DNA from: Ascidia mentula
Lineage: Eukaryota; Chordata; Ascidiacea; Phlebobranchia; Ascidiidae
Length of the DNA stretch: 64,000 bases
NCBI GenBank assembly: GCA_947561715.1
Contig: OX387204.1
Coordinates: forward strand, 7,011,001-7,075,000
Reading direction: 5' to 3'
Under the pieces are notes generated by a model. It saw only the letters and a program-made list of their open reading frames with translations. It was not told where the DNA came from and did no database searches. Positions 1 through 17,100 of this stretch are shown piece by piece (position 1 is the first letter of the stretch; every line of letters starts with the position of its first letter). The position numbers and the translations under genes are program-made.

Positions 1-781
1 TGCCGCTACCTCATAAGGTGGCTGCGTTAGCTTCGCTCAATGTTTTGTCAACTGGCAATTTTTTTTTGTCAATAAACATCCCTCTGGTGATCGGATGCCC
101 ATTAAATGCGGGTCAGTGCAGAATCATATGTAACAATGAAAGAGTTTTATAGACAAGGTTGTGATGCAAGCCCATACACTGACAGTTTAGCACAAACCAA
201 ACACCAATAACAGATCTTGATTTTTGGGAGAAAGTAAAATATTAAAATAATTCCGCGTAAATGAACAACTTTTCAGACAAAGTTCCTGTTATTCCAAATG
301 ATTAACTGCAGTTGATTTATAGAAATAATGTCATTTATACTTTCTTAGAGTATAGGCTACTTCACAAACGTAAAGCAAAAAAAACTTTTGCTCGTATTAA
401 ACAAAATCCAACACAAAGTTCATCAGTATTCTTTAATCATGCGAAACGGTTTGTCGATATTAACAGCAATAATTTTTGTTGGCGCTATTCAGAGGAAAAC
501 GTGTGGGCGAATATTATATGCGAGTATAAGCTGTATTGAGGTGATTATAGCCGTTTTTGCTTTCAGCGAGGTACGTTTTTATTTTAGTAATTTCTTGATC
601 AAAATACAAAGGTTAATACGCATCATTTTTGGCCCATTACAGTATGTTTTTTGCACTAAAACGGCCCAAATTAATGCACTTTCGCGACTAAAAATAGTAC
701 TGATAATATAGGACACAATATTTTTTTCATTTTTTGACTTATGGGGGATAAATTCTTCGAAATTTTTTGTATGTAAGATTT

Positions 782-1216
782 TTGGAAAAAATACTTACGT
801 AGACAAGTCAGGTAAGACTCGCCTTTTTCTCGTCTCTCTCTTTCTCTCACGTAGACAAGTCAGGTAAGACTTGCTTTTTTCTCGTCTTTCTCTCTCTAAC
901 ATGTTTGGCGGAAACTTACATGTGTTTAACTCATTTTCTTGAAAGTAAACCAACACAAACAAATGTTTAGTAGTTTGCACGTCATACACAAAGGTTTATT
1001 TTTGCAACAAGAAACTTTTTGGTGTCCTACGACTAATACGTTCCCACCAAACCATACCCGACTTGTCTACGTAAGTCTAAGAGAGAAAGAGAGAGACAAG
1101 AAAAAGGCGAGTCTTACCTGACTTGTCTAATACCCGACTTCTCTACCAAGTCTGAGAGAGAGAGACGAGAAAAAGGCGAGTCTTACCTGACTTGTCTACG
1201 TAAGTATTTTTTCCAA
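782..1216. mobile_element. Inverted-repeat element (MITE-like)
   Basis: The ends are inverted copies of each other for about 50 bp, beginning TTGGAAAAAATACTTACG, and are flanked on both sides by GATTT (777-781 and 1217-1221), a possible 5-bp target duplication. Inside, a block reading TAGACAAGTCAGGTAAGACT followed by a pyrimidine-rich run recurs twice in the left half and, inverted, twice in the right half. No transposase-like ORF is present, so this looks like a non-autonomous DNA element. The family is not identified. The rest of 1-1559 shows no gene. Confidence 0.6.
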
Positions 1217-1559
1217 GATTTTTATTGCTCTACAAAAGTTTCGTTTAATCCGAGACGTAGGAGTTCAGGATTTAAACTAATGTTGATTTACAGTGTAAAA
1301 TTTCTATCAAATTTATTAAGAAATTATGTTGTGATTAATTTAAGATAATTGTTTTTGTACATAGTTTATCATTGTTGCCATAATTATTAAAAAATTTATA
1401 AAATAAAATCAGTTTTGATTCTATCGACACGGCTATTTAGGCAACAAAAAAATTCCCAAATTAAAAATTCATCAGAATTTGTTTTTGCTTGTTCGGAAAG
1501 TATTTTGAGTTTTGCTGATACGTTTTATTTAAAAGTCATCAGGATTTCACAGCATCAAC

Positions 1560-6951
<5,392 letters not shown>

Positions 6952-7415
6952 ATGAGCTACGTTCTAAGATCATTCGTGTTTGACATACAAGGCCTGGAAA
7001 CGGAACATTGCTCAGCCAGTATGTCACGCTTTGTACACTGTAGCAAAAATACCTTCAGTTCTTTGCTTATTATGCGTAGCTTGTGTGTCTGCGTGTGTGT
7101 AGATTGTAAATTCTGTGTTTATCTTTATCAGCGAAAATGAGTTTTTCCCGAAGGAAACAAAGTTGTTAGAAAAATCATCTCTTAAAAGCATTGTTTTTAC
7201 GTTTGGCGTTAAATTATTTTGCGTAAAAGTATTACATACCACTGTATGTTCGCCTCGCGCGGTCAAGTTTTGGATAGTTTATTTGTTTATTGCATGTGAC
7301 CAAACGATAATTTGTGCTTGTTTCGTTTGCACGCTCGTTTCACTGTGTAACACAGTTTTATGGTTCCTGTGGTCGTCGTCGACATCTTGGGAATGCGAAC
7401 TTATATTTCTACCGA

Positions 7416-7512
7416 AATAAAGTCCCAAGTGGAATTTAACCATCTCGTACTCCGTTGTATGGGTGTTGAAAAAGTCATAGAGCAATCGGTGGTGCTTGGT
7501 AATCGGAATAAA
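7416..7512 (+). terminator. Candidate polyadenylation signals for KIF3A
   Basis: AATAAA occurs at 7416-7421 and again at 7507-7512, about 470 and 560 nt after the KIF3A stop. On the opposite strand, AATAAA (plus TTTATT at 7533-7538 and again near 7886) could serve DUOX, so the two convergent transcripts may end close together or overlap. The sequence between 6952 and 7545 is otherwise unexplained 3' UTR/intergenic DNA. Confidence 0.4.
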
Positions 7513-7545
7513 CACAAATGATTTTGGGCAGTTTTATTAAAAATT

Positions 7546-7752
7546 TTAGTTTTCACTGTGGTGTTTTAGGAAAAGATTAGCTAAAAGTTCAGAATGGATT
7601 TTTGCAAAACGAGTGTCGGCTAATCTCTCCTTTGCGACCTTACAAATCAGTTGCATCTTAGCTGCCTCGTATGTGTAGTTGCTGTAGTCAACCGCTTCAA
7701 ATACAAAGCCGTCGATTTTGGAGCATTGTGAATACATGTATTTACATAACAT
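7546..7752 (-). CDS. Unrecognised 68-aa ORF between KIF3A and DUOX
   Basis: An open frame of 68 codons with protein-like composition (charged helices such as EAAKMQLICKVAKERL, ending LFLKHHSEN). I do not recognise the family. It lies downstream of the DUOX stop on the same strand, so it could be in the DUOX 3' UTR, a terminal exon of another gene, or chance. No convincing upstream exon was seen in 7753-8123. It is reported because the composition is less repetitive than most intergenic ORFs here. Confidence 0.2.
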   Translation of the reverse strand: MLCKYMYSQCSKIDGFVFEAVDYSNYTYEAAKMQLICKVAKERLADTRFAKIHSELLANLFLKHHSEN

Positions 7753-8123
7753 GGTCTCTGCATAGTATGAAAACGAATATATTGCGAAAACTATAACATT
7801 GTATCTATTTTTTAATAATCTTGTACATTGTGCAAAATAGTGTTTCGTTAGGGTGGTTCATAAATAAATTAAAGCTCAACATTTTTTTTTATTTATAAAA
7901 AATTATTTAAATTATATATAAGCAAAGAGCCATAATTTTAAATTACAATCTAACGAAATTTACCTTCGAGGAGTTGATGTGACTACAACAAGTAACACGA
8001 AATAATCTTTCCTACAATTGTAATCAATGATAACATGGGGCTATTGTCCTACCGAGCACATCCACAACGATTAAAAATGTTTAGTGCTATTTACATCATA
8101 GTACTTTTCAGTGACTGTGTAGC

Positions 8124-11100
8124 CTAAAAGTTTTCGAAATGATGTGCGAACGTAGCCCCTTCGTACTTGTTGAGCTGCCCGCATGCCTTGTCCACTCCCC
8201 TAGTCATAGGTGGTGGTCCGCAGCTGAATACGCCAAAGTTGGATACCTGCAACGGTGACGTAAAAGAACGCGTGATACATTTCAACTTACGCACTGGTTA
8301 CTAGAGATGATTAAAATATACTAACGCCTGTATATTCTTCTGCAAGGGAGTTAAAGAAAGTGGCAAAATCAGGACGACCAAAGTGAGTTGTGGCCCTCAG
8401 GCCAGTAAATAGGGACTTTCCGGCTATCTTCTGGAAGTGCTTCTCGCAAATATACTAGTAAGAAAAAAGCAGCGTGGTTAAACCAATGCCGTTCAGGGGC
8501 CAAATACCAATCCAACGTTTGTTCTTATTACAGGGCTCCAAAAAATGATTGGTGAGCCATCAGCGTCAGTGCCAATTTCTAGTCAAAACATGAATAAAAT
8601 TTCGCAATAAACAGGCATCGTTAGTTTTTGGTATTTTTTATCCACTACAATTTTACCAATTACAAAAACAAATTAAATGGATAAAAGTTGTGGACGCTGT
8701 ATAGGTTTCGATAAACCCACCAACATGGTTGTGCGAAGATCGAACTTGTGTGGAAGTTGAGTGATGAAGATGTGCGTGTGCAGGATCATCTTGCGGTCTT
8801 TCTCCTCCGCCTCTCGGATGATGTCAGTTAACCATTCATACTGCCTCTGGTCTCGCGTCACCCAAAGAAAATACACCTACAGAACAATCACTGTGGTCGG
8901 ATATATTGTTTTAGCCATATTTACTACCGTTATTGCCTTGCCACAAATTTAAAACAACGTATAAAGGGAGAAATCCCGGCCTATTAGCAAATACTTCATC
9001 TATTTAAAACCAATTCAGTCTTACAGAGATTATTATCTACAGAGCTGATAAAGTCTGCACAAAACTATGTAAAAGAATACATCAGAGCAATATCACATGC
9101 AGGAATAACAATGTACGAGCAGTTTATTTAGCATGTTTGCTGGATATTAGGCATGAGCTCAACTAAACTTTTATTTGCTGCTGGGAACCAAGATTTCGAG
9201 ATGTCATATTTCTAAACAAACAAATCCTTACAGCTTTGCACTTTACACCGACACCACTTTCAGTTCTTTCCACGAGATCCTTCAGAATAGAAGCGAAAGG
9301 TGTGACTCCAATACCGCCACCAACCAGCACGGCAACATCATACCTATACCAATCCTGGTGTCCTTCGCCATAAGGTCCATCCAAAAACAGCTTTAAAAGT
9401 ACAAGATCTATTTGCTATATACATAACTTCAATCACTTGTTTTTTAGAGAGTAGTTTCTAAACAACAACATAGCAGTTCGCTTTACTTTATTTTCGCTGA
9501 AAACAACTGCAAAAAACATAAACTTTTTACACAAACAAAGTTTGCTTTTCTTTCACCTTGGGATAGGGGGAGTCCCGTAGCAAGTCCGGATCGTATATTC
9601 TTCTCAGGTTGGTCGTCCAAGGTCCCACAGCCCTGATATGAAGAGACAGATGTTCCTCGTGCGGAGCGGAAGAGAGAGTAAAGGGATGGTACTCGGCAGT
9701 AGATTGGGCGAGACAAGCTATGTTCACCTGAAAAAAGGAAAGTTGATCACGCGTCAGAATTATCTGAAAGAATGGCACATAATTTGGTTCTATGTTTGTG
9801 AAATGCTGGATATAGGACTACATTTTAGTGCGCAAGCAACTGTGGCAACTGTGGCAACTGTGGCAACTGTGGCAACTGTGGCAACTGTGGCAACTGTGGC
9901 AACTGTGGCAACTGTGGCAACTGTGGCAACTGTGGCAACTGTGGCAACTGTGGCAACTGTGGCAACTGTGGCAACTGTGGCAACTGTGGCAACTGTGGCA
10001 ACTGTGGCAACTGTGGCAACTGTGGCAACTGTGGCAACTGTGGCAACTGTGGCAATTTTTTTACACATACAGGTTTTTTTCAAACCTACCTTAAAAAAAC
10101 ACCTCTTTTTTCCATACGAAAAGACCAATAACGAAAGTTTAACAAAAATTGTAACATCACTTACCCATTGACCAGCCTTGTAGTCGAAATTATTAGGACG
10201 CTTGAACAGCAAATGTGTCACTTCGGATGGCAAAAGTTCAGCTTTTACAACTGGTATCTCGGCCTTCTTCCTACTGATACTATACAGGCGGTCGATAGTG
10301 TAAAGGGTTGCAAAGAACAGAAAGTAGTAGGAAAATTTGGGTGCCTTAAAAGAAAATGCTTGGGGTTATGGTTGTGCAGCTAGACATTGAAACAGTCAGA
10401 AATTGAAAAGAGGTTATGTTAAAATTCTGACGATTTTCGATACGTCATTTTGGTCGTGACATGAGTGTAGTAAATGTAGTTACCGAAATGAGCATTCCGC
10501 TTCCGTGGAGTATGGTGAAAAAGTACAGAGAAAGATATCCAAGTTTGTGTGTCCACTGGAACCAATTGAAAATCAAACGGCGGGCGTAATTAGCTGCAAA
10601 CACGTACCTGCGAAAGGCAACAAGGTTGGAAACCCAAACTGAACAGTTAATTCGTAACTTTTTGGAAGCTCTCCATAGATGGGAAAAGGCGCTTTGAGCC
10701 TTTAATTGGCAAAAGAACATTTGTCATCAATACTTTGCATTTGGCCGGCAACTAAGTCAGCACCAAAACGCAATCGTAAACGCCTTAAATTTTTGTGTAC
10801 ATAAACTATTATATTCCAAAACAGTTGTATAATTTATAAATCCCATATAAAGGGTAGAATTACAAAACTTTAAAAAATTTATATTTTTGTATATTACTGT
10901 GTAAGGTTATCTAAACCGGTCAGAAGACAGACGCGTTTTGCCACCTGTGCTATGAAGTGAGTACAAATTAGCACACTCACATGACGATCACGATCAATGT
11001 GAGTATGACCCCAGTGATGCCCGTGATGGTTTGATAACACCAGAAGACGAAGGTTGGGAGGAAATTGCTGGGATACCACATATCGCTAAATACACAGAGA

Positions 11101-14100
11101 AGATCACTAGCAGACTGAGTGGAAATGGAATAGAAGTTGATGCCGTGCGCCAGAACGTGAATTGCTGAAACAACAAAAGTTGCCAAATTTGCTGATAAGT
11201 GGTAAAAGAGCTTAACTCTTAGGGCCAAAAGAAAAAAAGAGAATTTTACTATAGGTTGTAAAAATACCAATTTTGAACATTTTTTATGATACTGTAGTAC
11301 AAACCGGTAAAAAACAGTGCCAACCAAGCGACGATCCTGTGCATTGTGATGGCGGAATCGAACGGGATGTAGCGGTGAAGAAAGGTCTCCCGGAGTTGGG
11401 TTATAGTGTTTCGACTCATGGTAAGGAGAATGCTGGAGAAATTGAACATCAAAGCCGCAGCGGATGCACGTGCTGTTGCCATGGAGTATCCACCGATGCC
11501 CTTCAGGCCTGATGCGTTGTTAGAGGCTACAGCATCTGAAGAGAAATATGCGGATGTCAAAGCGAAGAATTTAAGTCTTAAACTTTTTTAAGTTTTTAAT
11601 AATTTTCGTAAATGCAAATATTTTCATGCGAAACAAGAAGGAAAAAGTTGAAATCCAACTATTTTAGTTTTGTGTAAAATTACATTATAAATGAGCAGCT
11701 GTAGGTAAAATAGCATGAGCCCTATAGTTTCACGTTTGGAGTCGTGGTTAAATTTTTTTTTTAACACATTCAATATGACAGACGTCTAAAAGTCTCTAAA
11801 ACCGATTTGTAATCTTCCTACGCAGAGGCGGATCCAAGAGAGTGGGAAAATTAATTCTCCCTCCCTACCTAGAAAATGTTGTAAAACTAAAAAAAAACGC
11901 TGCAGTGGCAGAGAAGACAAAAAAATTGTCGTTGATCAAACGCAAAACGAATTAATTGTCACTTACAAAATGCTTCAGCAAAAACACCCAGAGTGATGAA
12001 AAAATAGATGCTGACGCAGAAGATGTGGTTTCTGTAGTAACCCGAAAGTTTCTGGATTGCAACCCACTTTTCCTCCCATTTAGTCTTTGGTTTTGTCGGT
12101 TTAAAAACGTGCACGGTGGGTCCTTGTACGGTGACTCTGCTTTGCATTGGGCTGCGAATGCAATCGAAATGCATTTTTTTCTATAAAATGGAACCTTAAG
12201 CAATATGTGAATACCAGTATGCCCTCTGTAGATATAGGATTTGAGAGTATGTCTATCCACAGTTTTTGTAAGCATTATTCTAACCTTTAATAGGATTTTA
12301 GGTTACCCTAATATTTCCTTGTATAATTTCTTTCAAGAACACAAAGAAACAACACCAAATATGTCGTTTACATAAATTTTTCAACCGTTGCAAATTAACA
12401 TCGAGTGTACAGTTACTAAAGACCATATAAATATTCAAGAAATATACGACGAAAATACCAAATGAAAATATTTTAAGCTTCAAAAATCCCACCGATTCGA
12501 CGCTATTCAAAATTCCTATGGCCTAAAATTGCATACCGGCCGTACAACGAAGCAGTCGCTTTTGCTCGAGAAAGTTTGGTGTTGACGCTACCCGACGTAC
12601 CCCTTTGAATTGGGTGATCTTTTTTGGAAACTAAAAAGAATTTGTAACAACTTGGAGCACTTGGACGATTTAATTGCATGTCAATATTAATTACAGTTTA
12701 AAAATTAAATCAACTATTATAATGTATAGTGTTATTCTTGTTGCCAGGTATAGTAAATTAATGAGAATTGTTCTTCTGGCACATAAGTATTAAAAAACTC
12801 TCGTAACTTATATGCTTGAAGAACAATTCTTATTATTATAATGTAATTTATTTTACGCAGTAAGTTACGTGACACAGAGAGTAAGCTTGGTTTGCTCTTA
12901 ACTGCTGCTCTCACTAGATATCAACCTAACCACCTTGTGTTAAAATATTTAAATATTTGACCGCATTTCATCGCCTGTATATCATAAACTAGGGTTTAGA
13001 AATTTCGTGACCCCAAATTATTTTCGTTCACCTGTAGCTCCTGCTATGGAGGCTTGACTAAGCTCAGCCTGGTAATCGTTCATCATAAACTGAAAGTCAT
13101 CCAAAGTAAGCTCCTCCTTCGTCCCATATTTGATAATCATCTGATTTACAAGCTCATCTATGTGTTGGGTATCGGCCGTCGTGTTTGACATTTCCATCAT
13201 TGATCTAACCCAAAATAAATGTGCTCCTAAAAGGTTTTATCCAAAAGCACTCCGGGCATTTTACTTGAGCATGACTTTGAACTCATCAACGCTGAGTGAT
13301 CCGGATCGGTTAAGGTCGTACATGTTGAATAGAAGCTTAGCCTTGTCTCTTGCCGAACCTGAAAGCCAAATACACAGAAAGGAGATATTTGCAAAGAGGT
13401 TATATTAAGGCCAATAATGTTACAACATAATAAACCTAAAAACAGTACTTGTTGTTACCTTTAGTGAAGAGCACCATGATGTCGAGAAACTCTCTGAATG
13501 ATACTTCCCCGTCATCGTTGACGTCAGCAACCTGAAACATCTGCTCCACGAACAAACTCTCCGGCTTCAGCTTGAGGTATTCGGCGAACTCTTCCTTGCT
13601 CAGTACCACGTGTAGCATTTTGGATGCCTCGGCGTCGGGCGTGTAGTTTGTGTCGTCCGCATCGATTTTCAAGGCCTGTCGAGTAAAAATTGAATTGTGG
13701 GTTATTGATACAAAAACCTGCACATTGCGATCTTCGTTATTAAGCACGGAATAAAATCTTACGATTTATTTTTATTTGTTATAAGTCAATCTTATTTGCG
13801 AAACAGTTAATATTCAGAACAACACGTGAAATATAAGTTTGATATCATGTGCGGAAGTGTGGGACATGCAAGCGTACTGGGTGGACCTTAGCGTGCTGAA
13901 TGCAGAGCACTTTTAAACAGATACAAACCAGGTTTCAGACAGTTATATTACAACAAATACGCTTTGCTAATCTCGGTGCACTACAATGTAAAAAAATAGC
14001 AAAGCCATTTGTTTATTATATTTTAAAACCGGCTGTAAACTTTTAATAAATTCTAACACTAGAGGCGAACCTGAGCCAACGCTGTCCGAAAGAAAGTTTG

Positions 14101-17100
14101 TAGAACTGCGTCTCGTTGGTGTTTGGTGTTGGCATGAGCCATCAGCACAGACTCGCTGACGCTTTCCGTGTCTAGCGACAAACTCAACGAACCCATATAG
14201 TTGGAAAACTTACGCAGGAACACTTCTCTGTCGTCCTCGTCGGCAAAAGACAGAACCTGTGTAATATTTTAGTAATCAGAAAAGTTCAAGCAGGGAAAAT
14301 CGTTCTTATGGGTCTAAAAACAATAAACCGCTTCAAGCATAGATTGTTTTGAGTTGGTTTTTTATCAAAGGGCTTAGACTTTTATCCAATGTCGGTTATT
14401 ATCACCAAATCGTAGTTTTCGTCTGTTCCACGGATGTACATCGTCTTCCTCTCTCCACTGATGCTTTTTACAATCTTCATGTTGTGTTTTAGCTCAATCT
14501 TGCGGAGTTTCTTTCCCGAACTTGCCAGCTTTGTAATGATGACTGAATCAGGTCCAAAGTGAACCTAAAAGTAACAATCGTGTAAACATCGAAAACACAC
14601 TCAATTGGAAATTAGTGTTTTAAGCAGCGGTCTCGGAATTACCCATTCAGGGTATTGATTACCAAGGAAATGGTTAGGAGACAAATTGGTGGCGTGATGC
14701 ATTGTCACATTTTTCACGTTGGGTAGATTGCTCGTTAAATTTTTTCCAACTTATTGCTTTCATGCCCAATTTAAGACGCCTTTATTGCTATCCGCGACCG
14801 ACCGCTTTGTTACTGATCATGCGGCGGATTCATCGTATAGCCATTGTTGGATGGGGCCATTTTACAACTCTTTGTGGTGTATATATATGTTTTTTTGCAG
14901 GATTACTCTTTCGCAGCCAAAATTGCGGCACATACATCTGACTTTAGTTTAATTTTAACCTTCAACAATTCATTTAAAGTGTCATCTTACCCGAATCTGT
15001 TGCGTTGCGTTTTGACCCAGGAGCTCGTTTGCAATGTACACCTTGTCACCTCTCTGGGCATGAGTGCTCGCGCGTCTCATCGCCACTCTCTGCTTTTGAC
15101 GTTGGAACGATTTGCGTGTCATGGAGCCCAACCAATACATGAGCAAGATGGTGACTAAATGATACGAAGAGTCATGGAGTCGGTCATACTTTTTCTTCAT
15201 TTTGAGGAACATCGTTTAAAGCATATATGTTTGAAAGTTAAATTGTTCGCTGCGCCTTGGTTAGATGTCATGCACTGACCATACAGAGCAGAAAAACTTG
15301 TTTGTAGCTATTAATAAGTAATGTGACTATTTCGGTGAGTTGCATCAAAGAAACAAATCACACATTGAAGTTTAGTGTTAAAAAAGGTATGAAGTTTGTA
15401 TTTGTTTCGCCCATGCTAAGTTGTCAAAGCAAATTTCAAAACACTTCTATATGGGACGTGACATGGAACAAACGGGCCGATCTAAGTTTGTCAACCAATT
15501 ACTACGGAAGTGCAGCGTGACGTGGGCCAAACAATAGATGGGAGAAAAAGAGGTAAGACGAACCGGCTTTGAGACGGGGTCGAACTATTTGCGTCGCAAA
15601 GACCGATCCGCCGAAAACAGAGACGCTTTTACTTACGTATTGTGAAAAGCCCGATGACTGCAAACGTGACAGCGTAGGAAGCCTGACTTGATGCGAAATT
15701 ATCGAAGCGTTGAAGAGGAGTGCACGGTTCCATGTCGCTCTCGGTGAGCTGCCCCGGTTGCGGGCAGAAAAGCTTTGTGTCAGCTTAAACGTAAAAAGTT
15801 AACATGTTATGCTGTTAATAGAATATTTAAACCGAAAAAAAAACTTGATGCAGAGTTTACGGCTAATAAAGAAAAACACTGCGCTTGTGTTTTAGTAATA
15901 CTGATAATCTCTGTAGGAGAAATATAAATATCTACAAAACAAACAAACGGTTTGGATTACTGCTAGAAAGAACAATCAGAAAATCTAGGTCTTTGTTGGC
16001 CATAAAGAAAACAGGGGTTTCAAAGTATACAAATTTTACTATGCAACGGTTTATTACCTGACACGTCCCACAAAAACGGATAATCCTGGATGTCCACGCT
16101 CTCATTTAACGACGGGTTGGTACGCAGGATGACGTCACGTATCTTTGTGTCTTTGATTGCCGTTACGTTGGTCACATGACTAAAATAAGTAGCCAATCAA
16201 ACTGATTGTGAACAAAAGTTGTTGAACCAGCATGTACAGTATTTCGCTATGCGTGTATGAGGCTATAAAGCTGAACGACAGTTTATTGTTGCATAAGTGT
16301 AATACCATCGTATCGGGGACGTTTTGCAGAATAAGATGGTTACAATTCGTAGCCTGTGGTGACTGGCAATATACTGTTGCCTTTTGTGACTACTTATAAA
16401 TTGTATGCAGGATTAGCATAAACAAGCTAATACCTTAGCCATCTGATCTAGGTGGTAGTCACACTCGAATTTTACCTAAAGATGATCTACATGAGCCGAA
16501 TTTCATGGGAGACCAGGCCCAGACATTAGATGATTTTTACTTAGCCTCCATGCAATTTAGAAGCCTGCGGTTACACATCCCTATTTAAGATCGTGGAAAT
16601 TTAATTCACCGAAATGCTGTACATAGCATTTCATGTTAGGAAATAACACGATCCTTTTTACAGTATATGCCAAATATTACAAGAAACTAATTGTCGCGTG
16701 TCAAAAATGGGGACCAATACTAGAAATGCAGACGGTTTAAGTGCCAGCTTGGTGATAGCCAATGCTGTTACTTCGGTACAAAACAGATCAAATGCAAGTT
16801 CTTCATTCACCCTATATTTATACCCTTTCCTTCAAATATTTCATTTATTGTGTGGTGAACCATTTATCCGGTTAAAACACTGTGGTATGCCCGATACCGC
16901 TATAACAGCTCCCTGTGTTACATGCAACATGCGCATGGGTAGCTTCTGTTTTACTAACTTCTGTTTTGTGTTTTCAAACCAAAACCGATCACCATCGCGG
17001 AGGCGCAGAAATTGGTCACGGATCACTGAACAAAATAGTTCGCCGGGTTCGCCCTTGTTGCTTTCCAACAAACCACCAGTAAAAATGTCGACATTCTCGA

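Noticed and set aside
9838..10053. Possible CRISPR-like array
   Set aside because: The units are contiguous 9-mers with no spacers, in an animal intron.
9638..10233. Long ORFs of VAT, QLW and QLP repeats on both strands
   Set aside because: They are the 9-bp tandem array read in different frames; DUOX exons on either side join in phase without them.
16180..16958. Missing micro-exon in DUOX between WFENTKQ and the next exon
   Set aside because: Aligned with the family, only about three residues (GLF in vertebrates) are lacking and the junction is in phase, so a small deletion is simpler.
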